Below, piece by piece: positions 35,795 to 47,391 of a stretch of 64,000 nt of DNA. Source of the stretch: Setophaga petechia (lineage: Eukaryota; Chordata; Aves; Passeriformes; Parulidae). Each line of letters opens with the position of its first letter. The stretch's first letter is position 1. The translations under genes were made by a program, and so were the position numbers. Location: assembly GCA_024362935.1 (NCBI GenBank), contig JANCRA010000016.1, positions 21,249,165 through 21,313,164 on the forward strand, given 5' to 3'. The notes below the pieces were generated by a model. It was not told the DNA's origin. It was given only the letters and a program-made list of their open reading frames with translations, and did not search any database.

Positions 35795-38700
35795 GTGAAG
35801 GGAAAGGCAAGAGAGTGGGAAAGTACTGTTTTCTAGCACTTTGCAAGCTGCTAACACAATCGCAGTGCTGTGTAGCAATTAGCTTGTCAGTGCACGGCAG
35901 TAAGTGTTTCTTGATACCTACATCTGAGCAAATAGCTTTTTCACTTTGTCTCGCAAGGAGAAAACCTTCCTGCTCACTAAACAACTTCCATCGTGTTGTA
36001 GAAGTTGCACAGAGGGCTGCAGTGTGTTTTGCAAAATGTAAAAGAAAGTTGTCTAAGACGCCTTCCTTTCAAGTATTAATGTGAAGGGAAAGGCAAGAGA
36101 GTGGGAAAGTACTGTTTTCTAGCACTTTGCAAGCTGCTAACACAATCCCAGTTCTGTGTACCAATTAGCTGTTCAGTGCACTGCAGTAAGTGTTTCTTGT
36201 TACCTACATCTAAGCAAAAAGCTTTTTCACTATGTCTCGCAAGGAGAAAACCTTCTTGCTCACTAAACATTTCCTATCGTGTTCTAGAAGTTGCACAGAG
36301 GGCTGCAGTGTGTTTTGACACAAGAAAAAGAAAGTTGTCTAAGACGCCTTTCTTTCAAGTATTAATGTGAAGGGAAAGGCAAGAGAGTGGGAAAGTACTG
36401 TTTTCTAGCACTTTGCAAGCTGCTAACACAATCCCAGTGCTGTGTAGCAATTAGCTTGTCAGTGCACGGCAGTAAGTGTTTCTTGATACCTACATCTGAG
36501 CAAATAGCTTTTTCACTTTGTCTCGCAAGGAGAAAACCTTCCTGCTCACTAAACATTTCCTATCGTGTTCTAGAAGTTGCACAGAGGGCTGCAGTGTGTT
36601 TTGCAAAATGTAAAAGAAAGTTGTCTAAGACGCCTTCCTTTCAAGTATTAATGTGAAGGGAAAGGCAAGAGAGTGGGAAAGTACTGTTTTCTAGCACTTT
36701 GCAAGCTGCTAACACAGTCCTAGTGCTGTGTAGCAGTTAGCTGTTCAGTGCACTGCAGTAAGTGTTTCTTGTCACCTACATCTAAGCAAAAAGCTTTTTC
36801 ACTATGTCTCGCAAGGAGAAAACCTTCCTGCTCACTAAACAACTTCCATCGTGTTGTAGATGTTGCAGAGAGGGCTGCAGAGTTTTTTGACACAAGAAAA
36901 AGAAAGTTGTCTAAGATGCCTTCCTTTCAAGTATTAATGTGAAGGGAAAGGCAAGAGAGTGGGAAAGTACTGTTTTCTAGCACTTTGCAGGCTGCTAACA
37001 CAATCCCAGTGCTGTGTACCAATTAACTTGTCACTGCACTGCAGTAAGTGTTTCTTGTCACCTACATCTAAGCAAATAGCTTTTTCACTATGTCTCGCAA
37101 GGAGAAAACCTTCCTGCTCACTAAACATCTCCTATCGTGTTCTAGAAGTTGCACAGAGGGCTGCAGTGTCTTCTGTAACAAGAAAAAGAAAGTTGTCTAA
37201 GACGCCTTCCTTTCAAGTATTAATGTGAAGGGAAAGGCAAGAGAGTGGGAAAGTACTGTTTTCTAGCACTTTGCAAGCTGCTAACACAATCCCAGTTCTG
37301 TGTAGCAATTAGCTTGTCAGTGCACGGCAGTAAGTGTTTCTTGATACCTACATCTGAGCAAATAGCTTTTTCACTTTGTCTCGCAAGGGGAAAAGGTTGC
37401 TGCTCACTAAACAACTTCCATCATGTTGTAGAAGTTCCACAGAGGGCTGCAGTGTGTTTTGCAAAATGTAAAAGAAAGTTGTCTAAGACGCCTTCCTTTC
37501 AAGTATTAATGTGAAGGGAAAGGCAAGAGAGTGGGAAAGTACTGTTTTCTAGCACTTTGCAAGCTGCTAACACAATCCCAGTTCTGTGTAGCAATTAGCT
37601 TTTCAGTGCACTGCAGTAAGTGTTTCTTGTCACCTACATCTAAGCAAATAGCTTTTTCACTATGTCTCGCAAGGAGAAAACCTTCCTGCTCACTAAACAA
37701 CTTCCATCGTGTTGTAGATGTTGCAGAGAGGGCTGCAGAGTTTTTTGACACAAGAAAAAGAAAGTTCTCTAAGATGCCTTCCTTTCAAGTATTAATGTGA
37801 AGGGAAAGGCAAGAGAGTGGGAAAGTACTGTTTTCTAGCACTTTGCAGGCTGCTAACACAATCCCAGTGCTGTGTACCAATTAACTTGTCACTGCACTGC
37901 AGTAAGGGTTTCTTGTCACCTATATCTAAGCAAATAGCTTTTTCACTATGTCTCGCAAGGAGAAAACCTTCTTGCTTACTAAACATCTCCTATCGTGTTC
38001 TAGAAGTTGCACAGAGGGCTGCAGTGTGTTCTGTAACAAGAAAAAGAAAGTTGTCTAAGACGCCTTCCTTTCAAGTATTAATGTGAAGGGAAAGGCAAGA
38101 GAGTGGGAAAGTACTGTTTTCTAGCACTTTGCAAGCTGCTAACACAGTCCTAGTGCTGTGTAGCAGTTAGCTGTTCAGTGCACTGCAGTAAGAGTTTCTT
38201 GTCACCTACATCTAAGCAAAAAGCTTTTTCACTATGTCTCGCAAGGAGAAAACCTTCCTGCTCACTAAACATTTCCTATCGTGTTGTAGATATTGCAGAG
38301 AAGGCTGCAGAGTTTTTTGACACAAGAAAAAGAAAGTTGTCTAAGATGCTTTCCTTTCAAATATTAATGTGAAGGGAAAGGCAAGAGAGTGGGAAAGTAC
38401 TGTTTTCTAGCACTTTGCAGGCTGCTAACACAATGGCAGTGCTGTGTAGCAGTTAGCTTTTCAGTGCACTGCAGTAAGGGTTTCTTGTCACCTATATCTA
38501 AGCAAATAGCTTTTTCACTATGTCTCGCAAGGAGAAAACCTTCTTGCTCACTAAACATTTCCTATCGTGTTCCAGAAGTTGCACAGAGGGCTGCAGTGTG
38601 TTTTGACACAAGAAAAAGAAAGTTGTCTAAGACGCCTTCCATTCAAGTATTAATGTGAAGGGAAAGACAAGAGAGTGGGAAAGTACTGTTTTCTAGCACT

Positions 38701-41700
38701 CTGCAAGCTGCTAACACAATCGCAGTGCTGTGTAGCAATTAGCTTGTCAGTGCACGGCAGTAAGTGTTTCTTGATACCTACATCTGAGCAAATAGCTTTT
38801 TCACTTTGTCTCGCAAGGGGAAAACGTTGCTGCTCACTAAACAACTTCCATCGTGTTGTAGAAGTTGCACAGAGGGCTGCAGTGTCTTCTGTAACAAGAA
38901 AAAGAAAGTTGTCTAAGACGCCTTCCTTTCAAGTATTAATGTGAAGGGAAAGGCAAGAGAGTGGGAAAGTACTGTTTTCTAGCACTTTGCAAGCTGCTAA
39001 CACAATCGCAGTTCTGTGTAGCAATTAGCTTTTCAGTGCACTGCAGTAAGTGTTTCTTGATACCTACATCTGAGCAAATAGCTTTTTCACTTTGTCTCGC
39101 AAGGAGAAAACCTTCCTGCTCACTAAACATTTCCTATCGTGTTCTAGAAGTTGCACAGAGGGCTGCAGTGTGTTTTGCAAAATGTAAAAGAAAGTTGTCT
39201 AAGACGCCTTCCTTTCAAGTATTAATGTGAAGGGAAAGGCAAGAGAGTGGGAAAGTACTGTTTTCTAACACTTTGCAAGCTGCTAACACAGTCCTAGTGC
39301 TGTGTAGCAGTTAGCTTTTCAGTGCACTGCAGTAAGTGTTTCTTGATACCTACATCTAAGTAAAAAGCTTTTTCACTATGTCTCGCAAGGAGAAAACCTT
39401 CTTGCTCACTAAACATCTCCTATCGTGTTCTAGAAGTTGCACAGAGGGCTGCAGTGTGTTCTGTAACAAGAAAAAGAAAGTTGTCTAAGACGCCTTCCTT
39501 TCAAGTATTAATGTGAAGGGAAAGGCAAGAGAGTGGGAAAGTACTGTTTTCTAGCACTTTGCAAGCTGCTAACACAATCCCAGTGCTGTGTAGCAATTAG
39601 CTTGTCAGTGCACGGCAGTAAGTGTTTCTTGATACCTACATCTGAGCAAATAGCTTTTTCACTTTGTCTCGCAAGGGGAAAAGGTTGCTGCTCACTAAAC
39701 AACTTCCATCATGTTGTAGAAGTTCCACAGAGGGCTGCAGTGTGTTTTGCAAAATGTAAAAGAAAGTTGTCTAAGACGCCTTCCTTTCAAGTATTAATGT
39801 GAAGGGAAAGGCAAGAGAGTGGGAAAGTACTGTTTTCTAGCACTTTGCAAGCTGCTAACACAATCCCAGTTCTGTGTAGCAATTAGCTTTTCAGTGCACT
39901 GCAGTAAGTGTTTCTTGTCACCTACATCTAAGCAAATAGCTTTTTCACTATGTCTCGCAAGGAGAAAACCTTCCTGCTCACTAAACAACTTCCATCGTGT
40001 TGTAGATGTTGCAGAGAGGGCTGCAGAGTTTTTTGACACAAGAAAAAGAAAGTTCTCTAAGATGCCTTCCTTTCAAGTATTAATGTGAAGGGAAAGGCAA
40101 GAGAGTGGGAAAGTACTGTTTTCTAGCACTTTGCAGGCTGCTAACACAATCCCAGTGCTGTGTACCAATTAACTTGTCACTGCACTGCAGTAAGGGTTTC
40201 TTGTCACCTATATCTAAGCAAATAGCTTTTTCACTATGTCTCGCAAGGAGAAAACCTTCTTGCTCACTAAACATCTCCTATCGTGTTCTAGAAGTTGCAC
40301 AGAGGGCTGCAGTGTGTTCTGTAACAAGAAAAAGAAAGTTGTCTAAGACGCCTTCCTTTCAAGTATTAATGTGAAGGGAAAGGCAAGAGAGTGGGAAAGT
40401 ACTGTTTTCTAGCACTTTGCAAGCTGCTAACACAGTCCTAGTGCTGTGTAGCAGTTAGCTGTTCAGTGCACTGCAGTAAGTGTTTCTTGTCACCTACATC
40501 TAAGCAAAAAGCTTTTTCACTATGTCTCGCAAGGAGAAAACCTTCCTGCTCACTAAACATTTCCTATCGTGTTGTAGATATTGCAGAGAAGGCTGCAGAG
40601 TTTTTTGACACAAGAAAAAGAAAGTTGTCTAAGATGCTTTCCTTTCAAATATTAATGTGAAGGGAAAGGCAAGAGAGTGGGAAAGTACTGTTTTCTAGCA
40701 CTTTGCAGGCTGCTAACACAATGGCAGTGCTGTGTAGCAGTTAGCTTTTCAGTGCACTGCAGTAAGGGTTTCTTGTCACCTATATCTAAGCAAATAGCTT
40801 TTTCACTATGTCTCGCAAGGAGAAAACCTTCTTGCTCACTAAACATTTCCTATCGTGTTCCAGAAGTTGCACAGAGGGCTGCAGTGTGTTTTGACACAAG
40901 AAAAAGAAAGTTGTCTAAGACGCCTTCCATTCAAGTATTAATGTGAAGGGAAAGACAAGAGAGTGGGAAAGTACTGTTTTCTAGCACTCTGCAAGCTGCT
41001 AACACAATCGCAGTGCTGTGTAGCAATTAGCTTGTCAGTGCACGGCAGTAAGTGTTTCTTGATACCTACATCTGAGCAAATAGCTTTTTCACTTTGTCTC
41101 GCAAGGGGAAAACGTTGCTGCTCACTAAACAACTTCCATCGTGTTGTAGAAGTTGCACAGAGGGCTGCAGTGTCTTCTGTAACAAGAAAAAGAAAGTTGT
41201 CTAAGACGCCTTCCTTTCAAGTATTAATGTGAAGGGAAAGGCAAGAGAGTGGGAAAGTACTGTTTTCTAGCACTTTGCAAGCTGCTAACACAATCGCAGT
41301 TCTGTGTAGCAATTAGCTTTTCAGTGCACTGCAGTAAGTGTTTCTTGATACCTACATCTGAGCAAATAGCTTTTTCACTTTGTCTCGCAAGGAGAAAACC
41401 TTCCTGCTCACTAAACATTTCCTATCGTGTTCTAGAAGTTGCACAGAGGGCTGCAGTGTGTTTTGCAAAATGTAAAAGAAAGTTGTCTAAGACGCCTTCC
41501 TTTCAAGTATTAATGTGAAGGGAAAGGCAAGAGAGTGGGAAAGTACTGTTTTCTAACACTTTGCAAGCTGCTAACACAGTCCTAGTGCTGTGTAGCAGTT
41601 AGCTTTTCAGTGCACTGCAGTAAGTGTTTCTTGATACCTACATCTAAGTAAAAAGCTTTTTCACTATGTCTCGCAAGGAGAAAACCTTCTTGCTCACTAA

Positions 41701-44700
41701 ACATCTCCTATCGTGTTCTAGAAGTTGCACAGAGGGCTGCAGTGTGTTCTGTAACAAGAAAAAGAAAGTTGTCTAAGACGCCTTCCTTTCAAGTATTAAT
41801 GTGAAGGGAAAGGCAAGAGAGTGGGAAAGTACTGTTTTCTAGCACTTTGCAAGCTGCTAACACAATCCCAGTGCTGTGTAGCAATTAGCTTGTCAGTGCA
41901 CGGCAGTAAGTGTTTCTTGATACCTACATCTGAGCAAATAGCTTTTTCACTTTGTCTCGCAAGGAGAAAACCTTCCTGCTCACTAAACATTTCCTATCGT
42001 GTTCTAGAAGTTGCACAGAGGGCTGCAGTGTGTTTTGCAAAATGTAAAAGAAAGTTGTCTAAGACGCCTTCCTTTCAAGTATTAATGTGAAGGGAAAGGC
42101 AAGAGAGTGGGAAAGTACTGTTTTCTAGCACTTTGCAAGCTGCTAACACAGTCCTAGTGCTGTGTAGTAGTTAGCTGTTCAGTGCACTGCAGTAAGTGTT
42201 TCTTGTCACCTACATCTAAGCAAAAAGCTTTTTCACTATGTCTCGCAAGGAGAAAACCTTCCTGCTAACTAAACAACTTCCATCGTGTTGTAGATGTTGC
42301 AGAGAGGGCTGCAGAGTTTTTTGACACAAGAAAAAGAAAGTTGTCTAAGATGCCTTCCTTTCAAGTATTAATGTGAAGGGAAAGGCAAGAGAGTGGGAAA
42401 GTACTGTTTTCTAGCACTTTGCAGGCTGCTAACACAATCCCAGTGCTGTGTACCAATTAACTTGTCACCGCACTGCAGTAAGTGTTTCTTGTCACCTACA
42501 TCTAAGCAAATAGCTTTTTCACTTTGTCTCGCAAGGAGAAAACCTTCTTGCTCACTAAACATCTCCTATCGTGTTCTAGAAGTTGCACAGAGGGCTGCAG
42601 TGTGTTCTGTAACAAGAAAAAGAAAGTTGTCTAAGACGCCTTCCTTTCAAGTATTAATGTGAAGGGAAAGGCAAGAGAGTGGGAAAGTACTGTTTTCTAG
42701 CAATTTGCAAGCTGCTAACACAATCCCAGTTCTGTGTAGCAATTAGCTGTTCAGTGCACTGCAGTAAGTGTTTCTTGTCACCTACATCTAAGCAAAAAGC
42801 TTTTTCACTATGTCTCGCAAGGAGAAAACCTTCCTGCTCACTAAACAACTTCCATCGTGTTGTAGATGTTGCAGAGAAGGCTGCAGAGTTTTTTGACACA
42901 AGAAAAAGAAAGTTGTCTAAGATGCCTTCCTTTCAAGTATTAATGTGACGGGAAAGGGAAGAGAGTGGGAAAGTACTGTTTTCTAGCACTTTGCAGGCTG
43001 CTAACACAATCCCAGTGCTGTGTACCAATTAACTTGTCACTGCACTGCAGTAAGGGTTTCTTGTCACCTATATCTAAGCAAAAAGCTTTTTCACTATGTC
43101 TCGCAAGGAGAAAACCTTCTTGCTCACTAAACATTTCCTATCGTGTTCCAGAAGTTGCACAGAGGGCTGCAGTGTGTTTTCACACAAGAAAAAGAAAGTT
43201 GTCTAAGACGCCTTCCTTTCAAGTATTAATGTGAAGGGAAAGGCAAGAGAGTGGGAAAGTACTGTTTTCTAGCACTTTGCAAGCTGCTAACACAATCCCA
43301 GTTCTGTGTAGCAATTAGCTGTTCAGTGCACTGCAGTAAGTGTTTCTTGTTACCTACATCTAAGCAAAAAGCTTTTTCACTATGTCTCGCAAGGAGAAAA
43401 CCTTCTTGCTCACTAAACATTTCCTATCGTGTTCTAGAAGTTGCACAGAGGGCTGCAGTGTGTTTTGACACAAGAAAAAGAAAGTTGTCTAAGACGCCTT
43501 CCTTTCAAGTATTAATGTGAAGGGAAAGGCAAGAGAGTGGGAAAGTACTGTTTTCTAGCACTTTGCAAGCTGCTAACACAATCCCAGTGCTGTGTAGCAA
43601 TTAGCTTGTCAGTGCACGGCAGTAAGTGTTTCTTGATACCTACATCTGAGCAAATAGCTTTTTCACTTTGTCTCGCAAGGAGAAAACCTTCCTGCTCACT
43701 AAACATTTCCTATCGTGTTCTAGAAGTTGCACAGAGGGCTGCAGTGTGTTTTGCAAAATGTAAAAGAAAGTTGTCTAAGATGCCTTCCTTTCAAGTATTA
43801 ATGTGAAGGGAAAGGCAAGAGAGTGGGAAAGTACTGTTTTCTAGCACTTTGCAAGCTGCTAACACAGTCCTAGTGCTGTGTAGCAGTTAGCTGTTCAGTG
43901 CACTGCAGTAAGTGTTTCTTGTCACCTACATCTAAGCAAAAAGCTTTTTCACTATGTCTCGCAAGGAGAAAACCTTCCTGCTCACTAAACAACTTCCATC
44001 GTGTTGTAGATGTTGCAGAGAGGGCTGCAGAGTTTTTTGACACAAGAAAAAGAAAGTTGTCTAAGATGCCTTCCTTTCAAGTATTAATGTGAAGGGAAAG
44101 GCAAGAGAGTGGGAAAGTACTGTTTTCTAGCACTTTGCAGGCTGCTAACACAATCCCAGTGCTGTGTACCAATTAACTTGTCACTGCACTGCAGTAAGTG
44201 TTTCTTGTCACCTACATCTAAGCAAATAGCTTTTTCACTATGTCTCGCAAGGAGAAAACCTTCTTGCTCACTAAACATCTCCTATCGTGTTCTAGAAGTT
44301 GCACAGAGGGCTGCAGTGTCTTCTGTAACAAGAAAAAGAAAGTTGTCTAAGACGCCTTCCTTTCAAGTATTAATGTGAAGGGAAAGGCAAGAGAGTGGGA
44401 AAGTACTGTTTTCTAGCACTTTGCAAGCTGCTAACACAATCCCAGTGCTGTGTAGCAATTAGCTTGTCAGTGCACGGCAGTAAGTGTTTCTTGATACCTA
44501 CATCTGAGCAAACAGCTTTTTCACTTTATCTCGCAAGGGGAAAAGGTTGCTGCTCACTAAACAACTTCCATCATGTTGTAGAAGTTCCACAGAGGGCTGC
44601 AGTGTGTTTTGCAAAATGTAAAAGAAAGTTGTCTAAGACGCCTTCCTTTCAAGTATTAATGTGAAGGGAAAGGCAAGAGAGTGGGAAAGTACTGTTTTCT

Positions 44701-45804
44701 AGCACTTTGCAAGCTGCTAACACAATCCCAGTTCTGTGTAGCAATTAGCTGTTCAGTGCACTGCAGTAAGTGTTTCTTGTCACCTACATCTAAGCAAATA
44801 GCTTTTTCACTATGTCTCGCAAGGAGAAAACCTTCCTGCTCACTAAACAACTTCCATCGTGTTGTAGATGTTGCAGAGAGGGCTGCAGAGTTTTTTGACA
44901 CAAGAAAAAGAAAGTTGTCTAAGATGCCTTCCTTTCAAGTATTAATGTGAAGGGAAAGGCAAGAGAGTGGGAAAGTACTGTTTTCTAGCACTTTGCAGGC
45001 TGCTAACACAATCCCAGTGCTGTGTACCAATTAACTTGTCACTGCACTGCAGTAAGGGTTTTTTGTCACCTATATCTAAGCAAAAAGCTTTTTCACTATG
45101 TCTCGCAAGGAGAAAACCTTCTTGCTCACTAAACATTTCCTATCGTGTTCCAGAAGTTGCACAGAGGGCTGCAGTGTGTTTTGACACAAGAAAAAGAAAG
45201 TTGTCTAAGACGCCTTCCTTTCAAGTATTAATGTGAAGGGAAAGGCAAGAGAGTGGGAAAGTACTGTTTTCTAGCACTTTGCAAGCTGCTAACACAATCC
45301 CAGTTCTGTGTAGCAATTAGCTTTTCAGTGTACTGCAGTAAGTGTTTCTTGTCACCTACATCTGAGCAAATAGCTTTTTCACTATGTCTCGCAAGGAGAA
45401 AACCTTCCTGCTCACTAAACAACTTCCATCGTGTTGTAGATGTTGCAGAGAGGGCTGCAGAGTTTTTTGACACAAGAAAAAGAAAGTTGTCTAAGATGCC
45501 TTCCTTTCAAGTATTAATGTGAAGGGAAAGGCAAGAGAGTGGGAAAGTACTGTTTTCTAGCACTTTGCAGGCTGCTAACACAATCCCAGTGCTGTGTACC
45601 AATTAACTTGTCACTGCACTGCAGTAAGGGTTTCTTGTCACCTATATCTAAGCAAAAAGCTTTTTCACTATGTCTCGCAAGGAGAAAACCTTCTTGCTCA
45701 CTAAACATTTCCTATCGTGTTCCAGAAGTTGCACAGAGGGCTGCAGTGTGTTTTGACACAAGAAAAAGAAAGTTGTCTAAGACGCCTTCCATTCAAGTAT
45801 TAAT
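35795..45804 (+). repeat. Array 3: 35 tandem 286-bp monomers
   Basis: The length is 10010 bp, exactly 35 x 286. From 35.8 to about 42.1 kb it repeats array 2 at an offset of 17025 bp. From about 42.2 to 45.2 kb it instead repeats 14.1-17.2 kb of array 1 at an offset of 28050 bp. Two further monomers (about 45233-45804) lie before head 3 that have no counterpart in front of head 1 at this offset. Private substitutions include AGAGTTTC near 38191 and TGTAGTAGTTAG near 42168. Confidence 0.97.
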
Positions 45805-47391
45805 GTGAAGGGAAAGGCAAGAGAGTGGCAAAGTACTGTTTTCTATCTCTTTGAAAGCTGCTTAACCAATCCCAGTTTTGTGCCGCTTCGTAGTTCGCCG
45901 TTCAGAAGCTGCCGCAGTCTCTGTTTCCCGGAGAAGGAGAAGACGCTTCTTGGCGCGAAGAATCTGGTGTCGTTACGCCGATCGCGGCGTGCTCCGGAGA
46001 ACAGCTACGGCCGAGAGACACCCGGAAGCGGCGCTTAAAGGCACAGTGCTCCGTCTCCTGGTCTTTAGCGTCTCCTGCCGGCTACACCTTAGCAAAAAGC
46101 TTTTTCATTCTGTCTCGCCAGGAGAAACTGTGTCTGTTCACAAAAAACCTCCCATCGTGCTCTAGAGGTTGCAGGCAGCTCTGCAGAGTGTTTTGCAACA
46201 AGAAAAAGTAACTTGTCCAAAAAAGCCATCAATTCGAATGTTCCTGGAAAGGGAAAATGCAGGAGAGCGGATAGGTACTGTTTTCTACCAGTTTGCAAGC
46301 TGGACACACAATCCCAGTGTTATACTACGATTGACTTTGCAGTGCACTGTAATAATTGCCTATTGTTACTACATCTAAGCCAATAGCGTTTGCATTATAT
46401 CTCTTCAGGAGAAACTGTACCAGTTCAGAAAACAACTCTCATTTTTTCTAGAAGTTGCACGGAGGTGTGCAGAGTGTTTTGCAAGAAGCAAAAGAAAGTT
46501 GTCCAAAACTGCTGCCATTCGAATAGTAATGCGAATGGAAAAGGCAGGAAAGTGGAAAGCTGCTGTTTTCTATCTGTTTGTAAGCTGCTTACACAATCCC
46601 AGAGTTGTGCAGCAATTAGTTTTTCAGTGCACTGTAGTAGGTGCCTCTTTTCACCTGCATCTAAGCAAATTGCTTTTTCCCCATGTCTCGCAAGGAGAAA
46701 CTGAGCCAGTTCAGAAAACATCTCCCATCGAGTTCTAGAGATTGCAGGCAGGTGTGCAGAGTGTTTTGCAAGAAGCAAAAGAAAGTTGTCCAAAACGCCT
46801 TGCATTCAGATAGAAATGTGAATAGAAAAGGCAGGAGAAGGGAGAGGTACTGTTTTCTATCAGTTTGCAACCTGCTTACACAATCTGCGTGTTGTGCAGC
46901 AATTAGCTTGCAGTGCACTGTAGTAGGTGCCTCTTTTCACCTATATCTAAGCAAATTGCTTTTTCCCCATGTCTTGCAAAGAGAAACTGAGCCAGTTCAG
47001 AAAATATCTCCCATCGACTTCTAGAGATTGCAGGCAGGTGTGCAGAGCGTTTTGCAAGAAGCCAAAGAAAGTTGTCTAAAATTCTTTCCATTCGAATAGT
47101 AATGTGCATGGAAAAGGCAGGAAGAGTGGAAAGGTACTGTTTTCTATCACTTTGCAAGCTGCTAACACAATTCTAGTTCTGTGTAGCAATTAGCTGTTCA
47201 GTGCACTGCAGTAAGTGTTTCTTGTCACCCACATATAAGCAAATAGCTTTTTCACTATGTCTCGCAAGGAGAAAACCTTCCTGCTCACTAAACAACTTCC
47301 ATCGTGTTGTAGATGTTGCAGAGAGGGCTGCAGAGTTTTTTGACACAAGAAAAAAAAAGTTGTCTAAGATGCCTTCCTTTCAAGTATTAAA
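45805..47391 (+). repeat. Head block 3
   Basis: The third 1587-bp head has the same internal layout: split monomer 45805-46239, diverged monomers from 46240, and ATTAAA at 47386-47391. It differs from heads 1 and 2 in the left flank of the island, which reads GAAAGCTGCTTAACCAATCC rather than GAAAGCGGCTTACCCAATCC. The change improves the match to an NF-Y site (AACCAATC). Confidence 0.93.
45873..46082 (+). promoter_or_regulatory. CpG island with promoter-like motifs (head 3)
   Basis: The island proper reads the same as in heads 1 and 2. E2F-like TTGGCGCGAA lies at 45950-45959, ETS-like ACCCGGAAGC at 46020-46029, CTTAAAGG at 46034-46041 and CCAAT at 45866-45870. In the + direction it would drive the 44-monomer array 4. 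Confidence 0.63.

Larger units (their letters stand above)
25157..42167 (+). repeat. Segmental duplication, copy 2 (about 17.0 kb, six monomers shorter)
   Basis: This is the direct tandem copy of the preceding 18.7-kb block and carries head 2. The left junction lies between about 25152 and 25179. A class B 5' part (CAGTCCTAGTG, AGCTGTTCAG) is joined there to a class D middle (TTCTCACCTAC), giving a hybrid monomer. The six missing monomers correspond to roughly 14.0-15.8 kb of copy 1, lost near 32.7-33.0 kb. Beyond about 42.17 kb the best match jumps to sequence 28050 bp upstream, where a third, partial unit begins. A substitution private to this copy is visible near 28966 (CTAAAAAACTT for CTAAACAACTT). 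Confidence 0.85.

Noticed and set aside
25157..42167. Treating the second 17-kb block as an assembly duplicate
   Set aside because: It differs from copy 1 by six monomers and by scattered substitutions (for example near 28966 and 38191), which favours a true second copy, though long reads are needed for certainty.
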